Positions 1 to 12,455 are shown, numbered from the stretch's first letter. The stretch is DNA of 64,000 nt from Spongilla lacustris (GCA_949361645.1 OX442417.1:17669503-17733502); one strand, 5' to 3'. The notes: generated from the sequence alone by a model not told the origin. Translations and numbers: made by a program.

Positions 1-1
1 C

Positions 2-1984
2 GGGGAAAAGAACCAGGCTAAGGGAGGTTCCACATGCATCATAGCCTTCATATATAATGACCCAGTACACTTTCCTGATGCCAAAACATTCTCCATCACC
101 TTTATCAATAACCACGCAGTACAAAGTGGTCATGCTGTATATGCCACACCCATTTATAACTGTAATAATAATTGCTTTTACAATGATTATCGTTTTGAAT
201 GCAACAATGGTCCTAACTTGACCAGTTATTTCACCATTACATCATCCCCAGGAGACAGCTGTGACCTCAAGATAGTCACCTCTCCAACAGATGTGCACTT
301 GTGTGGCTGCAGTGACCCTAAGTTGTGCAATGTCCCAAGTCAGTATCAAGGAAAGGTTACCACATATCCTGGTGGGACTGTGAGACTTAATGTTACCTCA
401 GTGGGTGCTGGAAACACCCTATCACCCAGTGTGGTTTATACACAAATTGATACCAGCAGTAGTACATCTCAAAACATAACACTTGGACCGCGGCAGGAGG
501 CTCAGTGGATACGAACAGTATGTGGTACGATAGAGTACCAAATCTATGGACCGGAAATGGCTTCAGCTAAACCGCTTCTGTTCAATGATCCTATTAACTC
601 AGCAGCTGTCATTGAGGTAGAGCTGTTACCATGTGAGCCAGGGTTCGTACTGATGTCAGATTTCTCTACTGGTGTGATAAAGTGTGACTGTTCACTGTTC
701 TTCACATCACGTGGAGTGGTCTGTGATACATCAGATGGTACTGTGATTAGAAATGATAAAAATAACTGGATTGGCGTATACAATAACACTCTTCCAGCAC
801 TGGCTTCAACCTGTCCTATGGACTACTGCAATACTGCCATAAATAGGCTGTCTCTAAGTAGGTCTGGGGACTTGTGCAATGGAGGGCGTACTGGCATTCT
901 TTGTGGTCATTGCCATAGTAACCATAGTGTGATCTTTGGTTCTTCCAAGTGCCAGGTGTGCATAGATATGTGGCTGATCACACTTGTGATGTTTGCAGTG
1001 CTGGGTGTCTTACTGGTGGCAGCACTGTTCTTCCCCAACCTCACTATAACACAAGGCACACTCTATGGGCTCATCTTCTATGCCAACATTATTCAAGTCA
1101 ATCATTCAATATTTTTCAGCCAATCCATTTTAAACCATATGAAGGTTATTGTGTCTTTTGTGAACCTTGACCTTGGGCTCCCTCTGTGTTTCATGTATGT
1201 CTGGTTCTATGATGGAAATGTGAAGTACCTTCATGGGAAGCACACTGTTTTGTTTGTGGTTGCCATGGTGACATGTACCCTGTTCCTCCTCCCCTACACC
1301 TTTGCCCTCACTTTCATTCCAATCATTGAACACTACAGTGAACACAACAGACTGTTCAACTATCTCCACAAGAAGGCCAATCAGATGAAACCAATGATTG
1401 ATGCCCACTATGCCCCCTATAAGGGGGAGTGGTGATGGTGGCTGGGAGCAAGGCTTTGGCTTCTGGTTGTGATGTACAGTTTAAATCCAGTGTACAGTTC
1501 TGACAAGCCATCTCTGCTTCTGTCTATCCAGGCTACTGTGGTGACCTTGTTTGGCTTAACACAAGCAAAAATAGAGCCATTTGGACAGTCACATCAACAG
1601 ACAGATAAGTGCACTATCTTCTGCAATCAATTGTACAATTGTCTTGACCTGTTTTACCTCATCAACTACATTGTACTAGCTATGTCAATGTCTTACATTC
1701 TAGACCACAGTTCAGACCAAGCACAGATGACTGCAGTATCTGTTGGTGTTTTGGTGGGTCTCTATGTAGTGGTGTTGATGGTGACTGTCTTGTACCATCT
1801 CATTGTGGTCATCCTCAAGGCTTGCAAGATGTATGACAGAGCCAGATAGAAGATAAATGGATTATTTGAAAGGAAATATGAATTAATGGTTCCTATAGAG
1901 CTGGATGACCCCACCACCAATACTGTCAGCACCACCACTGTGACAGTCAACTATGGTCTGAGGGAACCACTGTGTGAAAATTAA
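2..1984 (+). pseudogene. Cysteine-rich multi-pass membrane receptor-like protein, 5' end off window, two in-frame stops
   Basis: The reading frame is open from base 2 and continues to TAA at 1982-1984, interrupted only by TGA at 1433-1435 and TAG at 1847-1849. The first about 320 codons are a Cys-rich, Asn-glycosylation-rich ectodomain. A C-x2-C-x2-C cluster (GILCGHCHSN, about 896-925) leads into the first membrane helix (about 965-1036). Further hydrophobic segments follow near 1050-1115, 1165-1205 and 1240-1325. After the TGA come segments near 1436-1475, 1515-1555, 1650-1700 and 1735-1815. The tail after the TAG reads as an acidic cytoplasmic end finishing REPLCEN. Frame and hydrophobicity persist past both stops, so this was one gene of at least 660 codons. 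It resembles a sponge-expanded receptor-like family (inference from memory). It may be a pseudogene, a null allele or contain sequence errors; readthrough is unlikely since the stops differ. Confidence 0.75.
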
Positions 1985-2451
1985 AGAACATGCCATGTGG
2001 AGTGTAATTAAATGCTTGCTTTGATTTCATTTGTAGTGCCAAATTGTTTTTTTTTTTCCAATTTGATCTTTTGCTAACATGGAATTTTGTAGTACATAAT
2101 GGTGGAGGATAGAAAAACATCCATTCCTCCATGACATCTTGCCCTATCCTTACCATCATGTAGTACAACATGACCACTTCTGGTCCAGTCATATTTGTCA
2201 CAAGTGCAGTGTCCAGATCTCAAGGGCAGTAGGTTGCTCAAAGCATTCCCTTGTGTCTGCAGTATGGTCCACCGCTTCCATCTGATGGGGCTAGGAAATA
2301 GAAGCAGGAGAGGGCCTATGTACCTGATGCAGCAGTTCTGTTTTAATCCTTCTGGTATGTTCCTCTTCCTTGGAACATCTGTGGCAGTTTTGACATTTAA
2401 GGAGTGAGGGGGCAGCTGTAGCTAATTAATGTGGGTGGATAATCAGTTTAG
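1985..2451. other. Intergenic, no feature seen
   Basis: AT-rich sequence with one T-run near 2047-2058. I see no convincing exon, repeat or RNA gene. Confidence 0.5.
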
Positions 2452-3088
2452 ATGGTGGGCAGCCAAGCCAATATAAATATTGAGGGTTGGAGGGAGGGAG
2501 GGAGGGAGGGAGGGAGGGAGGGAGGGAGGGAGGGAGGGAGGGAGGGAGGGAGGGAGGGAGGGAGGGAGGGAGGGAGGGAGGGAGGGAGGGAGGGAGGGAG
2601 GGAGGGAGGGAGGGAGGGAGGGAGGGAGGGAGGGAGGGAGGGAGGGAGGGAGGGAGGGAGGGAGGGAGGGAGGGAGGGAGGGAGGGAGGGATGGAGGGAG
2701 GGAGGGAGGGAGGGAGGGATGGAGGGAGGGAGGGAGGGAGGGAGGGAGGGAGGGAGGGAGGGAGGGAGGGAGGGAGGGAGGGAGGGAGGGTGGGAGGGAG
2801 GGAGGGAGGGAGGGAGGGAGGGAGGGAGGGAGGGAGGGAGGGAGGGAGGGAGGGAGGGAGGGAGGGAGGGAGGGAGGGAGGGAGGGAGGGAGGGAGGGAG
2901 GGAGGGAGGGAGGGAGGGAGGGAGGGAGGGAGGGAGGGAGGGAGGGAGGGAGGGAGGGAGGGAGGGAGGGAGGGAGGGAGGGAGGGAGGGAGGGAGGGAG
3001 GGAGGGAGGGAGGGAGGGAGGGAGGGAGCAGCTCTGCCCTTCCTCCCCTCCCTAGGACAAAATTTATATTGGCTTGGCTGCCCATCAT
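2452..3088. mobile_element. Inverted-repeat-bounded element with microsatellite core
   Basis: The left end (2457-2478) and right end (3062-3083) are perfect 22-bp reverse complements; with one mismatch the match extends to 27 bp (2452-2478 and 3062-3088). Between them lies almost only the tetranucleotide array. This is the architecture of a MITE whose interior has been replaced by an expanded repeat. No target-site duplication was recognised. Confidence 0.5.
2486..3028. repeat. (GGGA)n tetranucleotide array, about 540 bp
   Basis: Near-perfect GGGA repeats, about 135 copies, with only three or four substitutions (for example near 2691, 2720 and 2791). Long open frames here on both strands are products of the repeat, not genes. 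The G-rich strand could form quadruplexes. Confidence 0.97.
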
Positions 3089-3091
3089 ACT

Positions 3092-3192
3092 ACCATGTTC
3101 CCACTGAGGAAGTGGCATCACCATGTTCTCACTGGGGGAGGGGCATCACCATGTTCCTACTGGGGGAGGGGCATCACCATGTTCCCTCTCAG
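3092..3192. repeat. 28-bp tandem repeat, about 3.6 copies
   Basis: Consecutive copies begin ACCATGTTC and end GGGGCATC. It starts just outside the right inverted repeat of the preceding element. Confidence 0.85.
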
Positions 3193-3473
3193 TTGTATTG
3201 ACACATTATTGCACAAGCTTCCATGCCACACCCTCATTTCTTTAACAATGGCTCAGACCACACCCAGGTCATGTGATGAGTTTAGCAGTGAGTGTACATC
3301 ACCGATGGCTCCATTGAGATGATCACCAACCACCACATGATGGAGTAGTGTATCAGGCAGCAGCTAACTGCCTTCTTTATAAAACTAAATTTAGTATTTC
3401 CCTTCTGTCTGCCCACTGATTAGACACTAATCAATGCTGAGAAATACCACTTTTGATCTACCCAGAAACCCCT
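3193..3473. other. Spacer, no feature seen
   Basis: Unique-looking sequence between two tandem arrays; no convincing coding signal. Confidence 0.5.
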
Positions 3474-4803
3474 ACATGGTACCCACACAGTACAGTGTAC
3501 ATATCAAAGCCTACATGGTACACACACAGTACAGTGTACATATCAAAGCTTACATGGTACACACACAGTACAGTGTACATATCAAAGCCTACATGGTACA
3601 CACACTGTACAGTGTACATATCAAAGCCTACATGGTACACACAGTACAGTGTACATATCAAAGCCTACATGGTACACACACAGTACAGTGTACATATCAA
3701 AGCCTACATGGTACACACACAGTACAGTGTACATATCAAAGCCTACATGGTGCACACACAGTACAGTGTACATATCAAAGCCTACATGGTACACACAGTA
3801 CAGTGTACATATCAAAGCCTACATGGTACACACAGTACAGTGTACATATCAAAGCCTACATGGTACACACACAGTACAGTGTATATATCAAAGCCTACAT
3901 GGTACACACACAGTACAGTGTACATATCAAAGCCTACATGGTACACACACAGTGCAGTGTACATATCAAAGCCTACATGGTACACACAGTACAGTGTACA
4001 TATCAAAGCCTACATGGTACACACAGTACAGTGCACATATCAAAGCCTACATGGTACACACAGTACAGTGCACATATCAAAGCCTACATGGTACACACAG
4101 TACAGTGTACATATCAAAGCCTACATGGTACACACAGTACAGTGCACATATCAAAGCCTACATGGTACACACAGTACAGTGCACATATCAAAGCCTACAT
4201 GGTACACACAGTACAGTGTACATATCAAAGCCTACATGGTACACACAGTACAGTGTACATATCAAAGCCTACATGGTACACACACAGTACAGTGTATATA
4301 TCAAAGCCTACATGGTACACACACAGTACAGTGTACACACAGTACAGTGTACATATCAAAGCCTACATGGTACACACAGTACAGTGTACATATCAAAGCC
4401 TACATGGTACACACAGTACAGTGCACATATCAAAGCCTACATGGTACACACAGTACAGTGTACATATCAAAGCCTACATGGTACACACAGTACAGTGCAC
4501 ATATCAAAGCCTACATGGTACACACAGTACAGTGCACATATCAAAGCCTACATGGTACACACAGTACAGTGCACATATCAAAGCATACATGGTACACACA
4601 CAGTACAGTGTACATATCAAAGCTTACATGGTACACACAGTACAGTGCACATATCAAAGCCTACATGGTACACACACAGTACAGTGTACATATCAAAGCC
4701 TACATGGTACACACTGTACAGTGCACATATCTAGGCTTACATGGTACACACAGTACAGTGTACATATCAAAGCCTACATGGTACACACACAGTACAGTGT
4801 AAA
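3474..4803. repeat. 37/39-bp minisatellite, about 35 copies
   Basis: The unit runs TACATGGTACACACACAGTA then CAGTGTACATATCAAAGCC. Copies alternate between 39 bp and 37 bp (one AC fewer). Variants include GTGCAC for GTGTAC in the second half. None of the forward frames meets a stop, which creates false open frames of about 450 codons. Confidence 0.97.
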
Positions 4804-5377
4804 GGCCTCACAATGACACCATTAAGATACAATGGAAATGCACACATAAATTGAACACACAATCTTAGCAATAAGTAAACTACACGTCTAGAAACAATGC
4901 ACGTGACAAAGAGAAATGGACAATGGCTCGAGATCATGTTGGCATAATTATAACTGAACAGGATCTATGCATGGACCCAGCTCAATTGAGAAGAATCAAT
5001 TCTACATTTTTATTGTTGATAGATCTTTTTGCATGGAATTGTTCCCAACTGATAACATATACAAGTAAGTACAAAAGCATTCTTTAGAAAGTTGGTGTTT
5101 TTAAAATTATCCTATATGTAGCTTATGATAAACTACAACTTGCTAAATATAGGGCTTTATTATTGTTAGACCCTAGTTTCGCAGTCTTTTATACTCCATC
5201 CTATAGCAGCTTGAAGTGCAGTAAATCTAGCAGCTAGAAGTGCATGCTTGACATCTCAAGTTAGTACTCTATAGAAGTACCTCCATGCTTGCTAAAGGTG
5301 AATTGAGACTCATACCTACCAGTCGAGTCAAATGTGATGCCCATGGGATATAGCTATGACATTACAAAAAAAATTTT

Positions 5378-5410
<33 letters not shown>

Positions 5411-5616
5411 TAGTATCTAAAATGAATTATTTAATTGCACCAAATGTTTGGTCCAGGACGATCATTATAAGACCAAAAACATGGTGACAAGTTTTTTTTT
5501 TTTAAATAATTATTCCTCATTCGCAAAGAAATCTCAATTTTTATATTATTCCATTCTGAAATCGCTGAAATGTAGGCTCGATACACCTCTTTTATGTACA
5601 CATGCTTTGACATATA
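4804..5616. other. Non-coding AT-rich stretch with a 30-G run
   Basis: No exon recognised. A run of 30 G lies at 5380-5409, preceded by an A-run and a T-run. Confidence 0.5.
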
Positions 5617-5890
5617 GTGCTGTCACGGAGGAAAGTGTCCGTCAGAGTAAATTATCCTAACCGGACATTTTACTCCGGAGTAAATTGTCCTAACCGGACG
5701 TTTTACTCCGGAGTAAATCGTCCTAATTATAACCGGACGTTTTACTCCGGAGTAAATTGTCCTAACCGGACGTTTTACTCCGGAGTAAATCGTCCTAATT
5801 ATAACCGGACGTTTTACTCCGGAGTAAATTGTCCTAACCGGACAATTTACTCTAGAGTAAATTGTCCCCCAACGGAGTAAGTGGTCCGAC
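5617..5890. repeat. Quasi-palindromic 33/39-bp tandem array
   Basis: About seven copies built on the perfect 14-bp palindrome TTACTCCGGAGTAA, spaced by GTCCTAACCGGAC segments that are themselves partly complementary. Copies with an extra TTATAA-type insertion are 39 bp. Because the unit is close to its own reverse complement, nearly the same peptide can be read on both strands. Confidence 0.9.
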
Positions 5891-6039
5891 ATTGTGCCGT
5901 AAATTTTGATTTCAAACTATACATAGTCCGCAGCCAGGTGGTGTAAGTTTTGAATCACTACACCGATAAAGGCGATAAGGATTAAGGAGCGTAGCTGGCT
6001 TTTCAGATATTGCATGTGACTTATACTACAGCTGCTTAA

Positions 6040-6912
6040 ATGGATGAGAGGACAGATGCATATGACAACGAGGAACGAGAGTTTTCTGATGTCCACACTC
6101 CACAGGTACCCTGCGCCGCTAATGAAAAGAGAATCCTTCCCTCGAAAAAAAGCAAACAGGTATAGATCGTCCACTTGTTAATACACTCGCTTACGTCAGT
6201 GTTCAGTAGCACGAGTTACAACTGAGCAATATTTAAATGCAAGCATGCTTAGTGAAGTAGACTACTACGGAATAATTGTGTTTAATACTACTGAGTCAGA
6301 GTGGAAGTTTTTAAAAAGCAGTACAAGACATGCAAAGAAAGGCATGTGAGTGGAAGTGATACTGATTCAGCAAACACCAGAGGAAGCAAATCATGGAGTC
6401 CTGCCACAGTGATCATACAGCTGGTAACCTAGCTTATAAATAAGGTGTCAGAATTAACGTTTTTACTGGCCTAGCTGGTGCTCGCATGCATGACAGGTGG
6501 CAGCTGTTTTGGCATGCCCAAGGAAAGTGATTAGCATCAAAATGATAAAAGTTTAACAACAAGAAGGGGAAAATGACCTGGCTTATTTTGCAACAGCTAT
6601 AGCTCACCCGGCTAATAAATGCAACATGGTCATTGCATGTTTCAGCAGAGTGAAATTAGTCAGAATTTATCACTAGGCCTTGGAGAACAAGTTCTCTCCA
6701 TGCAAGTTTCCAGTGGAGAAAAATGAAGAGAAGAGTTAGTGTTAACTAGCTCAATTAACAACTGAGTATAGAAATTTTCTGAATGCCTATTGACAAAAGG
6801 AAAATGATTGACTGTTCAGGATGCAAGGAGTGGTACCACTGTGGACTGTGTGACGGATATTCTAGAAAGAGCCTCAAATGAGTTGGATTGTGTGTGGTCT
6901 TGTACTTCATGT
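6040..6912 (+). pseudogene. Possible exons of a PHD-finger gene, degraded
   Basis: The clearest part is 6783-6912, reading MIDCSGCKEWYH then, one base shifted, a stretch ending in W-x-C-x2-C. This is the second half of a PHD zinc finger (C-x2-C, H, C, then the W-x-C-x2-C end), a histone-tail reader in nuclear proteins. A one-base frameshift lies at about 6843-6850, and a stop sits just upstream at 6780-6782. Two upstream stretches look exonic: 6040-6159 (ATG, acidic, ends CAG before GTATAG) and about 6301-6423. Their splice phases do not join cleanly, so whether they belong to one gene is open. The call rests mainly on the zinc-finger spacing. Confidence 0.4.
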
Positions 6913-9119
6913 AAGTGATGAAACTGAATATGAATACTGACCTATATATAGCTCAAGAACATTGATTGTGGGCACATCAATTCGTGGCGAAGAGCAAACT
7001 CTTGGCCTACGAGTCAGTTCAGAATTTAACTGACATCTATACGTTACAAAACTTGTATACATGTAGGTCATGAGGGTAAATTGTCCCCCCCCCCCCCCCC
7101 CCCCCCCCGTATAGAATGAAACTACATTCCACACTAGGATGACTCACCCGATTGTTTTCCTATACTGTTCTTCCTGCCTACAGCGTTCTCATTATGTCAT
7201 CCAAACTAATAACATCTGCACAGCTGAACAGTGATGATAATGATAGCTCATTACTGAAGTAGTGTCTCAATAATAAAAAAGCACTATCAGACAAGATCTT
7301 TATTAGTTAATCAGCTCACAATCTTTTTTATAATTTGCTAATCTTTAGCCGACAAGCTGAAGTGCAGAAGGCATATTAATCTATTACTGGGACACATATC
7401 ATGCTAAGTAAAGGCAGGTGGTGAAATGTCTGCATCCGTAATATTATTCAGTACCGTTTGAATGGGACATACTGGCAACATTTTTGGTCAAGGAAAGCTG
7501 ATGCTTACAAGCAATATAGATTATTAAATTTATAAATCATATGGATTATGCTAAATAACAAACTGATTCATGGATCAGGCCAATCAACGCTGTCAGAGGA
7601 TGTAACAGTAAGGGGCAATTACTTCCAATGCGTGTGTGTACTTTCCGTAACTGATCAGTAATTACATGTAAGCTTAAGGTTCATCTTCGCAACTTGTCCA
7701 ATTAACACTCCATGCAACATGGGGGATTTAGGCGGTACAGGTTGCAATATATCTATCTTCGTATCACTGAACAGGCTTGGGTAGTAAAAGGACATCCAAG
7801 TTTGGGAATAACCTTTGCATTATGTAACCTTATTCCTGAAGTATGCCAGGCACGACAAACAATGTGAATTTGTGTTTATGTGACATTACTATATACACTC
7901 AGACTATATGGATCCTATTTATCTCAATATATTTCAGACTCTCGTATCAGATTTCAGCCATACATTATATATATTTTTTAATGAAATGCTCGTGTATGTA
8001 CTAAGTAATGCTTTCAACTGGTAAGAATTTAAAGAACAAGCTAGAGCTCCACTTGCTGAGTACAGTGTGTGATACAATATTTGAAAATACCACCAGTCCA
8101 CCACTTCATACCCATATCATATTGGGGTTGCATAAAAGGTTTCCCAGCTTTGAGATAAATGTAATATATTAATATGCACAAGTAGGTTACCGTTACCAGA
8201 CTACAATGTAATACAAACTCCAACAGTGGTCAGTACCATTTCAGGTGCATTCAGCAAAAAAGTGTTCCTCCATCATGGTTGTGCACTAAATATCAATCTG
8301 TGTAAGTAGCAAGTAGATTGTGATATTATTTATCTTGGCGCGAATTATTGGCCAGCGTTTAGCTACTAGTACTGACTAGGAATCTATGACACTGGCTCAT
8401 TCAAGGCCTTTTTAAAAACCATCTTCTTATATTGCTTCGAAACTTGCCTAAACTTTAAATAGCAAGTTTGCTCCATAGTTGTTAACGTTTGACATCAGTC
8501 ATGACATGAACTGTTCAACGTTTTATCCGAAACTACTTACCAGTATCAAATGAATTCACCGTAGACCACAAAGCCACGTGCGCGTATTAAAATGGCGTCG
8601 CGACAACAACAAACGCTCGCAGTCCGACCTGTCAGACCAGGGTGCGAAAAGCACTTGAACATTGCAGAAATACTCCGTTGTGGAAATTTGGAGTCATCAT
8701 TAAGACGGTACATGATGAAACCCGAGCTCATGCACAGCGACGTAATTGGTATTAACGTGTTTAATATTAACAGATGACGAGGAAAGGGGCTCAGATTTGT
8801 TTTTGGATCTGATCACATGCAACATTTGGGCTCAATATGGATGTGGTTTTGCTATGACGTAAGTCAAGCGCATGTAAGAGACAGTGGTTGTTCTGGAAGA
8901 TGAAATGGGGAGAGCCAGAGAGAGCGGGAGGGAAGACACGTGGTATCACCTTGGTTTACGTGCATTATTTCCCTTCATTAATTTCACTATGTAATGTGCT
9001 GCACTATTAGTGTGCTACACGTAGCAGTAGGGTTTCTGAGCTTAGCTTCTGCTGATCATTACCCATGTGGCAACAACATAGTTGATTACATCATTTCTGT
9101 ATTGTTTGGAAGTTAGGTG
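6913..9119. other. No recognised gene; 24-C run and one short ORF
   Basis: A run of 24 C lies at 7085-7108. An open frame at 8592-8777 (+) starts MASRQQQTLAV in a GC-rich patch and could be a first exon, but I do not recognise it and it has no clear donor. The rest shows nothing supportable. Confidence 0.4.
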
Positions 9120-9593
9120 TTCTATTTCAGTTTGGGGAGGCTGTATGACATTGATGAGCAATGTGGGTTGCATGGTAGAAGCATATGCAACTATCATTGT
9201 GTGCTATCTCTGGTCTGATGTCATCCTAATCTCTCCCCCCCCCCCCCCCCCCCCCCCTTAGGAGATGAATTTGATGCTGTGTCAGTGTAGGGCATGGGAT
9301 CCACTTACAGCATTGTGAACTTTCAGTGTGCATCAAAGTCAGGCTACACAACACAAGGTGATGTCCACTGAGTGATTGTGTGTGTGGGACTGTTGTGGAT
9401 ATGAGGATGGTAAGTGTTCTGTGTGGGGAAGCTATGTGATATATTGTATATGATGCATGTGTGAGGTATCATCATTTGTGCAATTGTGTGATATTCTCCC
9501 TCAAGAGTATCGAAATGAATTTGATGTGTATGGCATGTGGTCCACCTTTGAGTTATTAAGTGTGTGGACGAAAGTGAACGAGACAGCACTTGC
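9120..9593. repeat. Dispersed repeat, related to 16020-16140
   Basis: The stretch with GGATATGAGGAT and TGTGTGGGGAAGCT (about 9397-9470) recurs in the same orientation near 16037-16110. A 23-C run lies at 9235-9257. The repeat type is not known. Confidence 0.55.
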
Positions 9594-9969
9594 GAGTAAC
9601 TTAACAAGACAGCACTCTTGTGGTTACTCACTTGTGCTTGCGTACATACATATCAGTACTTTTTAACCAAGCTATGTAACTTATTACTTACGCATATGCA
9701 TATTGTTTATGCTGCTTGCATATTAACCGCTAGAATGTTCACCTGTACCAAGTGCAGGTATAAGTATTGGGCTATCTGCGTGCTGAAAAAAGCAGCCTGT
9801 ATATTTCAAACCCTGTAAATTCTACTAAGGGGTGCTCAAAGCTCCACGCGCACATACTGGCCAGACTGTCCATGCAGCATGAGTCATGTCCTCACCAAGG
9901 CAATAGTTAGCTCTTTGACTTGGATTCACTAAATGGTATACAGCGAGTGAAGGAATACATACATCATAT
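9594..9969. repeat. Duplicated segment A, copy 1
   Basis: Closely matches 11947-12322 in the same orientation, ending in both cases exactly at the start of a foldback element. The short open frames here are not conserved as proteins. Confidence 0.85.
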
Positions 9970-10761
9970 CGGACAGTTTCCGAAAAAATGGCCCTTCATT
10001 TATGATTATAAAATCTTATAAAATTGCTTTCCATTTGAATCATAATAACTTCTGAATGGTTAAGGCTATCGACTTCCTATTTTCAACACTTCGTACCACA
10101 CCATTTCTCTACGGTAAAATACATTTTGGGTTCTTGCACTTGCTCCGTGCCAGTATTGCAACGTTCGATACCCCACCGGGTTCAAACCCAACATAACCTT
10201 CTGTAGGAGTAATCAAATCGCTTCAAATTTGGTTTGTAAGTGGAGAGGTCCTATATGTTCTGTTTGTTAATTTTTATGCCATCCGTTACGGAGGTACAGT
10301 TGAACAAACTACGTGCACGTTTTCCCGCTTGATTTGCGCCAATGTTATAATCCCTGCCTCCCCATACATTGAACGGAATGCAATTTGCCCAAATCAGTGG
10401 TGTGAATCTAGCGCGAAAATGTGCACGTAGTTTGTTCAACTGTATCTCCGTAACAGATGGCATAAAAATTAACGGACAGAACAAATAGATTGGTATAGGA
10501 CCTCTCTACCTACAAACCGAATTTGAAGCGATTTGATTACTCCTACAGAAAGTTATGGCGGGTTTGAACCCGGTGGGGTATCGGACGTTGCAATACTGGC
10601 ACGGAGCAAGTGCAAGACCCCAAAATGTATTTTACTGTAGAGAAATGGTGTGGTATGCAGTGTTGACAATAGGAAGTCGATAGCCTTAACCGTTCCGAAG
10701 TTATTACGATTCAAGTATTTTATAATTATAAACGAAGGGCCATTTTCTCGGAAACTGTCCC
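9970..10761. mobile_element. Foldback element 1, GGGACAGT family
   Basis: Two arms of about 350-380 bp (9970 to about 10345, and about 10400 to 10761) are reverse complements. The ends are GGACAGTTTCC and GGAAACTGTCC, flanked on both sides by ATAT (9966-9969 and 10762-10765), a likely 4-bp target duplication. The inner stem carries CATCCGTTACGGAGGTACAG at 10280. No transposase is present; this is non-autonomous. Confidence 0.9.
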
Positions 10762-11225
10762 ATATAATAATATATGGGCCAATGTACACAACGTATACAA
10801 ACATAATGGAGAAAGGCTGTGTATAGAGTGCATTAAAAATGGCTGAGAGTTGTATCTTGCATGAAACATTAGCACATTTGCTTTTTTTTTTACTCACACT
10901 AACTAACCGTTAATCTCCAGGCATTGGTCCTAGATCTAGAACATTAGTGGTCCTAGATCTAGAACTACTACATTTCAACTTCGAAATTAATTCAAATAAG
11001 CATTGTATATTTCAACTTATGGTCTTGGATAAATAGTAGTTAAGAAGAAAACACTTTAATGATAGATTGTCACCTACGCATACATGTAGGCATTGCGAAT
11101 CACTTTTTGTTTTCCAAACAGTGACAAACAGTTTAGCCAACGTTTGAAATAATGAGGATCAATTTACCAAAGAAGGCTACTTGCAATATGGCGGCAGAAA
11201 ACAACGCCAACATGCTGCTAGTGCT
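10762..11225. other. No feature seen
   Basis: AT-rich spacer between the foldback and the duplicated segment B. Contains a short direct repeat of GGTCCTAGATCTAGAAC (10926 and 10949). Confidence 0.5.
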
Positions 11226-11931
11226 ATGTATGCTGTTGGGGCACGCCCCTCATTTAGCTGGAGTTGTTCCGATTTGCAAAAAACTTACAAGAAGCATTCT
11301 TCGCTTTTTTAGGCAGATATAATTTTTAACTCTTTTTGCCAAACACACACGATTTCCTACCTTTCATTAGGATCGTAGGCAATTTTTGTACACTCCTCCA
11401 TCTTAATTGTGTATCTAAAGAGCCAATGGTAGAATGAGCTCCAAAGCAAATTAAAAACGAAGCCCTATGATGTTACATTATTCAAGTTCAACATTTTACA
11501 TTATATGGTATTGAATGCAAAGACCATAGGTTGCAATAGAACACCTACACGTAGGCTAAAACGGCACTTTTTGCCTACAAGGCTACATGTAGGTGTTTGT
11601 TCGATCTACCATTAACAATTCATTTATTTTTTGATAGTACTGTAGCAGAATGAGTTTTTTTTTTGTAAAATTAGTGGAGAAAGTGAATCAGTTGGTTTTT
11701 TTGTTTTTTGTTTTTTTTTGCTTTTAACTTCACACCCATATGTGCTCTATTTCAGGGGGCATACATTGTGCTTCAAACTATAAATGATTGCATTTACATG
11801 AAGAGTAAAATTAGCATTCAGGAGGAGAATTTATATTTGAGCTAGCCATACCCAATTCTACTTGGCACTGTGAGTTTTATGAGCCCTCTTTCCATTAACC
11901 AATTAAATTTCATGATTTTAATACACAAATG
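11226..11931. repeat. Duplicated segment B, copy 1
   Basis: Matches 12456-13131 nearly base for base in the same orientation, offset about 1,230 bp. Non-coding. Confidence 0.9.
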
Positions 11932-11946
11932 TTGCTAAACGTGAAC

Positions 11947-12455
11947 GGCGAGTAACTTTAACGTGAACAAGACAGCACTCTTGTGGGTACTCACTTGTGC
12001 TTGCGTACATGCATATCAGTACTTTTTAACCAAGCCATGTAACTTATTACTTACGCACATGCATATTGTTTATGCTGCATGCATATTAACCGCTAGAATG
12101 TTCACCTGCACCAAGTGCAGGTATAAGTATTGGGCTACCTGCGTGCTGAAAAAAGCAGCCTGTGTATGTAAATTCTACTAAGGGGTGCTCAAAGCTCCAC
12201 ACGCACATACTGACCAGACTGTCCATGCAGCATGAGTCATGTCCTCACCAAGGCAATAGTTAGCTCTTTGACTTGGATTCACTAAATGGTATACAGCGAG
12301 TGAAGGAATGCATACATCATATGGGACAGTTTCCGAGAAAATGGCCCTTCATTTATGATTATAAAATCTTATAAAATTGCTTTGCATTTGAATCATAATA
12401 ACTTCTGAATGGTTAAGGCTATCGACTTCCTATCTTCAACACTTCGTACCACACC
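11947..12455. repeat. Duplicated segment A, copy 2, with truncated foldback
   Basis: Copy of 9594-9969 followed by the first about 130 bp of the left foldback arm (from GGGACAGTTTCCGAG at 12323). The foldback is cut at about 12453 and joined directly to segment B copy 2. The shared insertion point shows that the foldback inserted before the duplication. Confidence 0.85.

Noticed and set aside
1433..1849. Alternative genetic code with TAG or TGA as sense
   Set aside because: The kelch frame ends at TAA, the Roc-COR-Death and Gag-Pol frames end at TGA, and none has internal TAG; decay explains the stops better.
2426..3201. Pro/Ser- and Gly/Glu-repeat proteins on both strands
   Set aside because: Products of the GGGA tetranucleotide array.
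3434..4816. Open frames of about 450 codons on the plus strand
   Set aside because: They only translate the 37/39-bp minisatellite, which has no stop in any forward frame.
5617..5890. CRISPR-like array
   Set aside because: The spacers are as repeated as the repeats, and the genome is an intron-containing animal genome.
10150..10200. Possible tRNA B-box (GGGTTCAAACCC) in the foldback arms
   Set aside because: It is part of a palindromic stem, lacks a matching A-box and cannot fold into a cloverleaf by eye.
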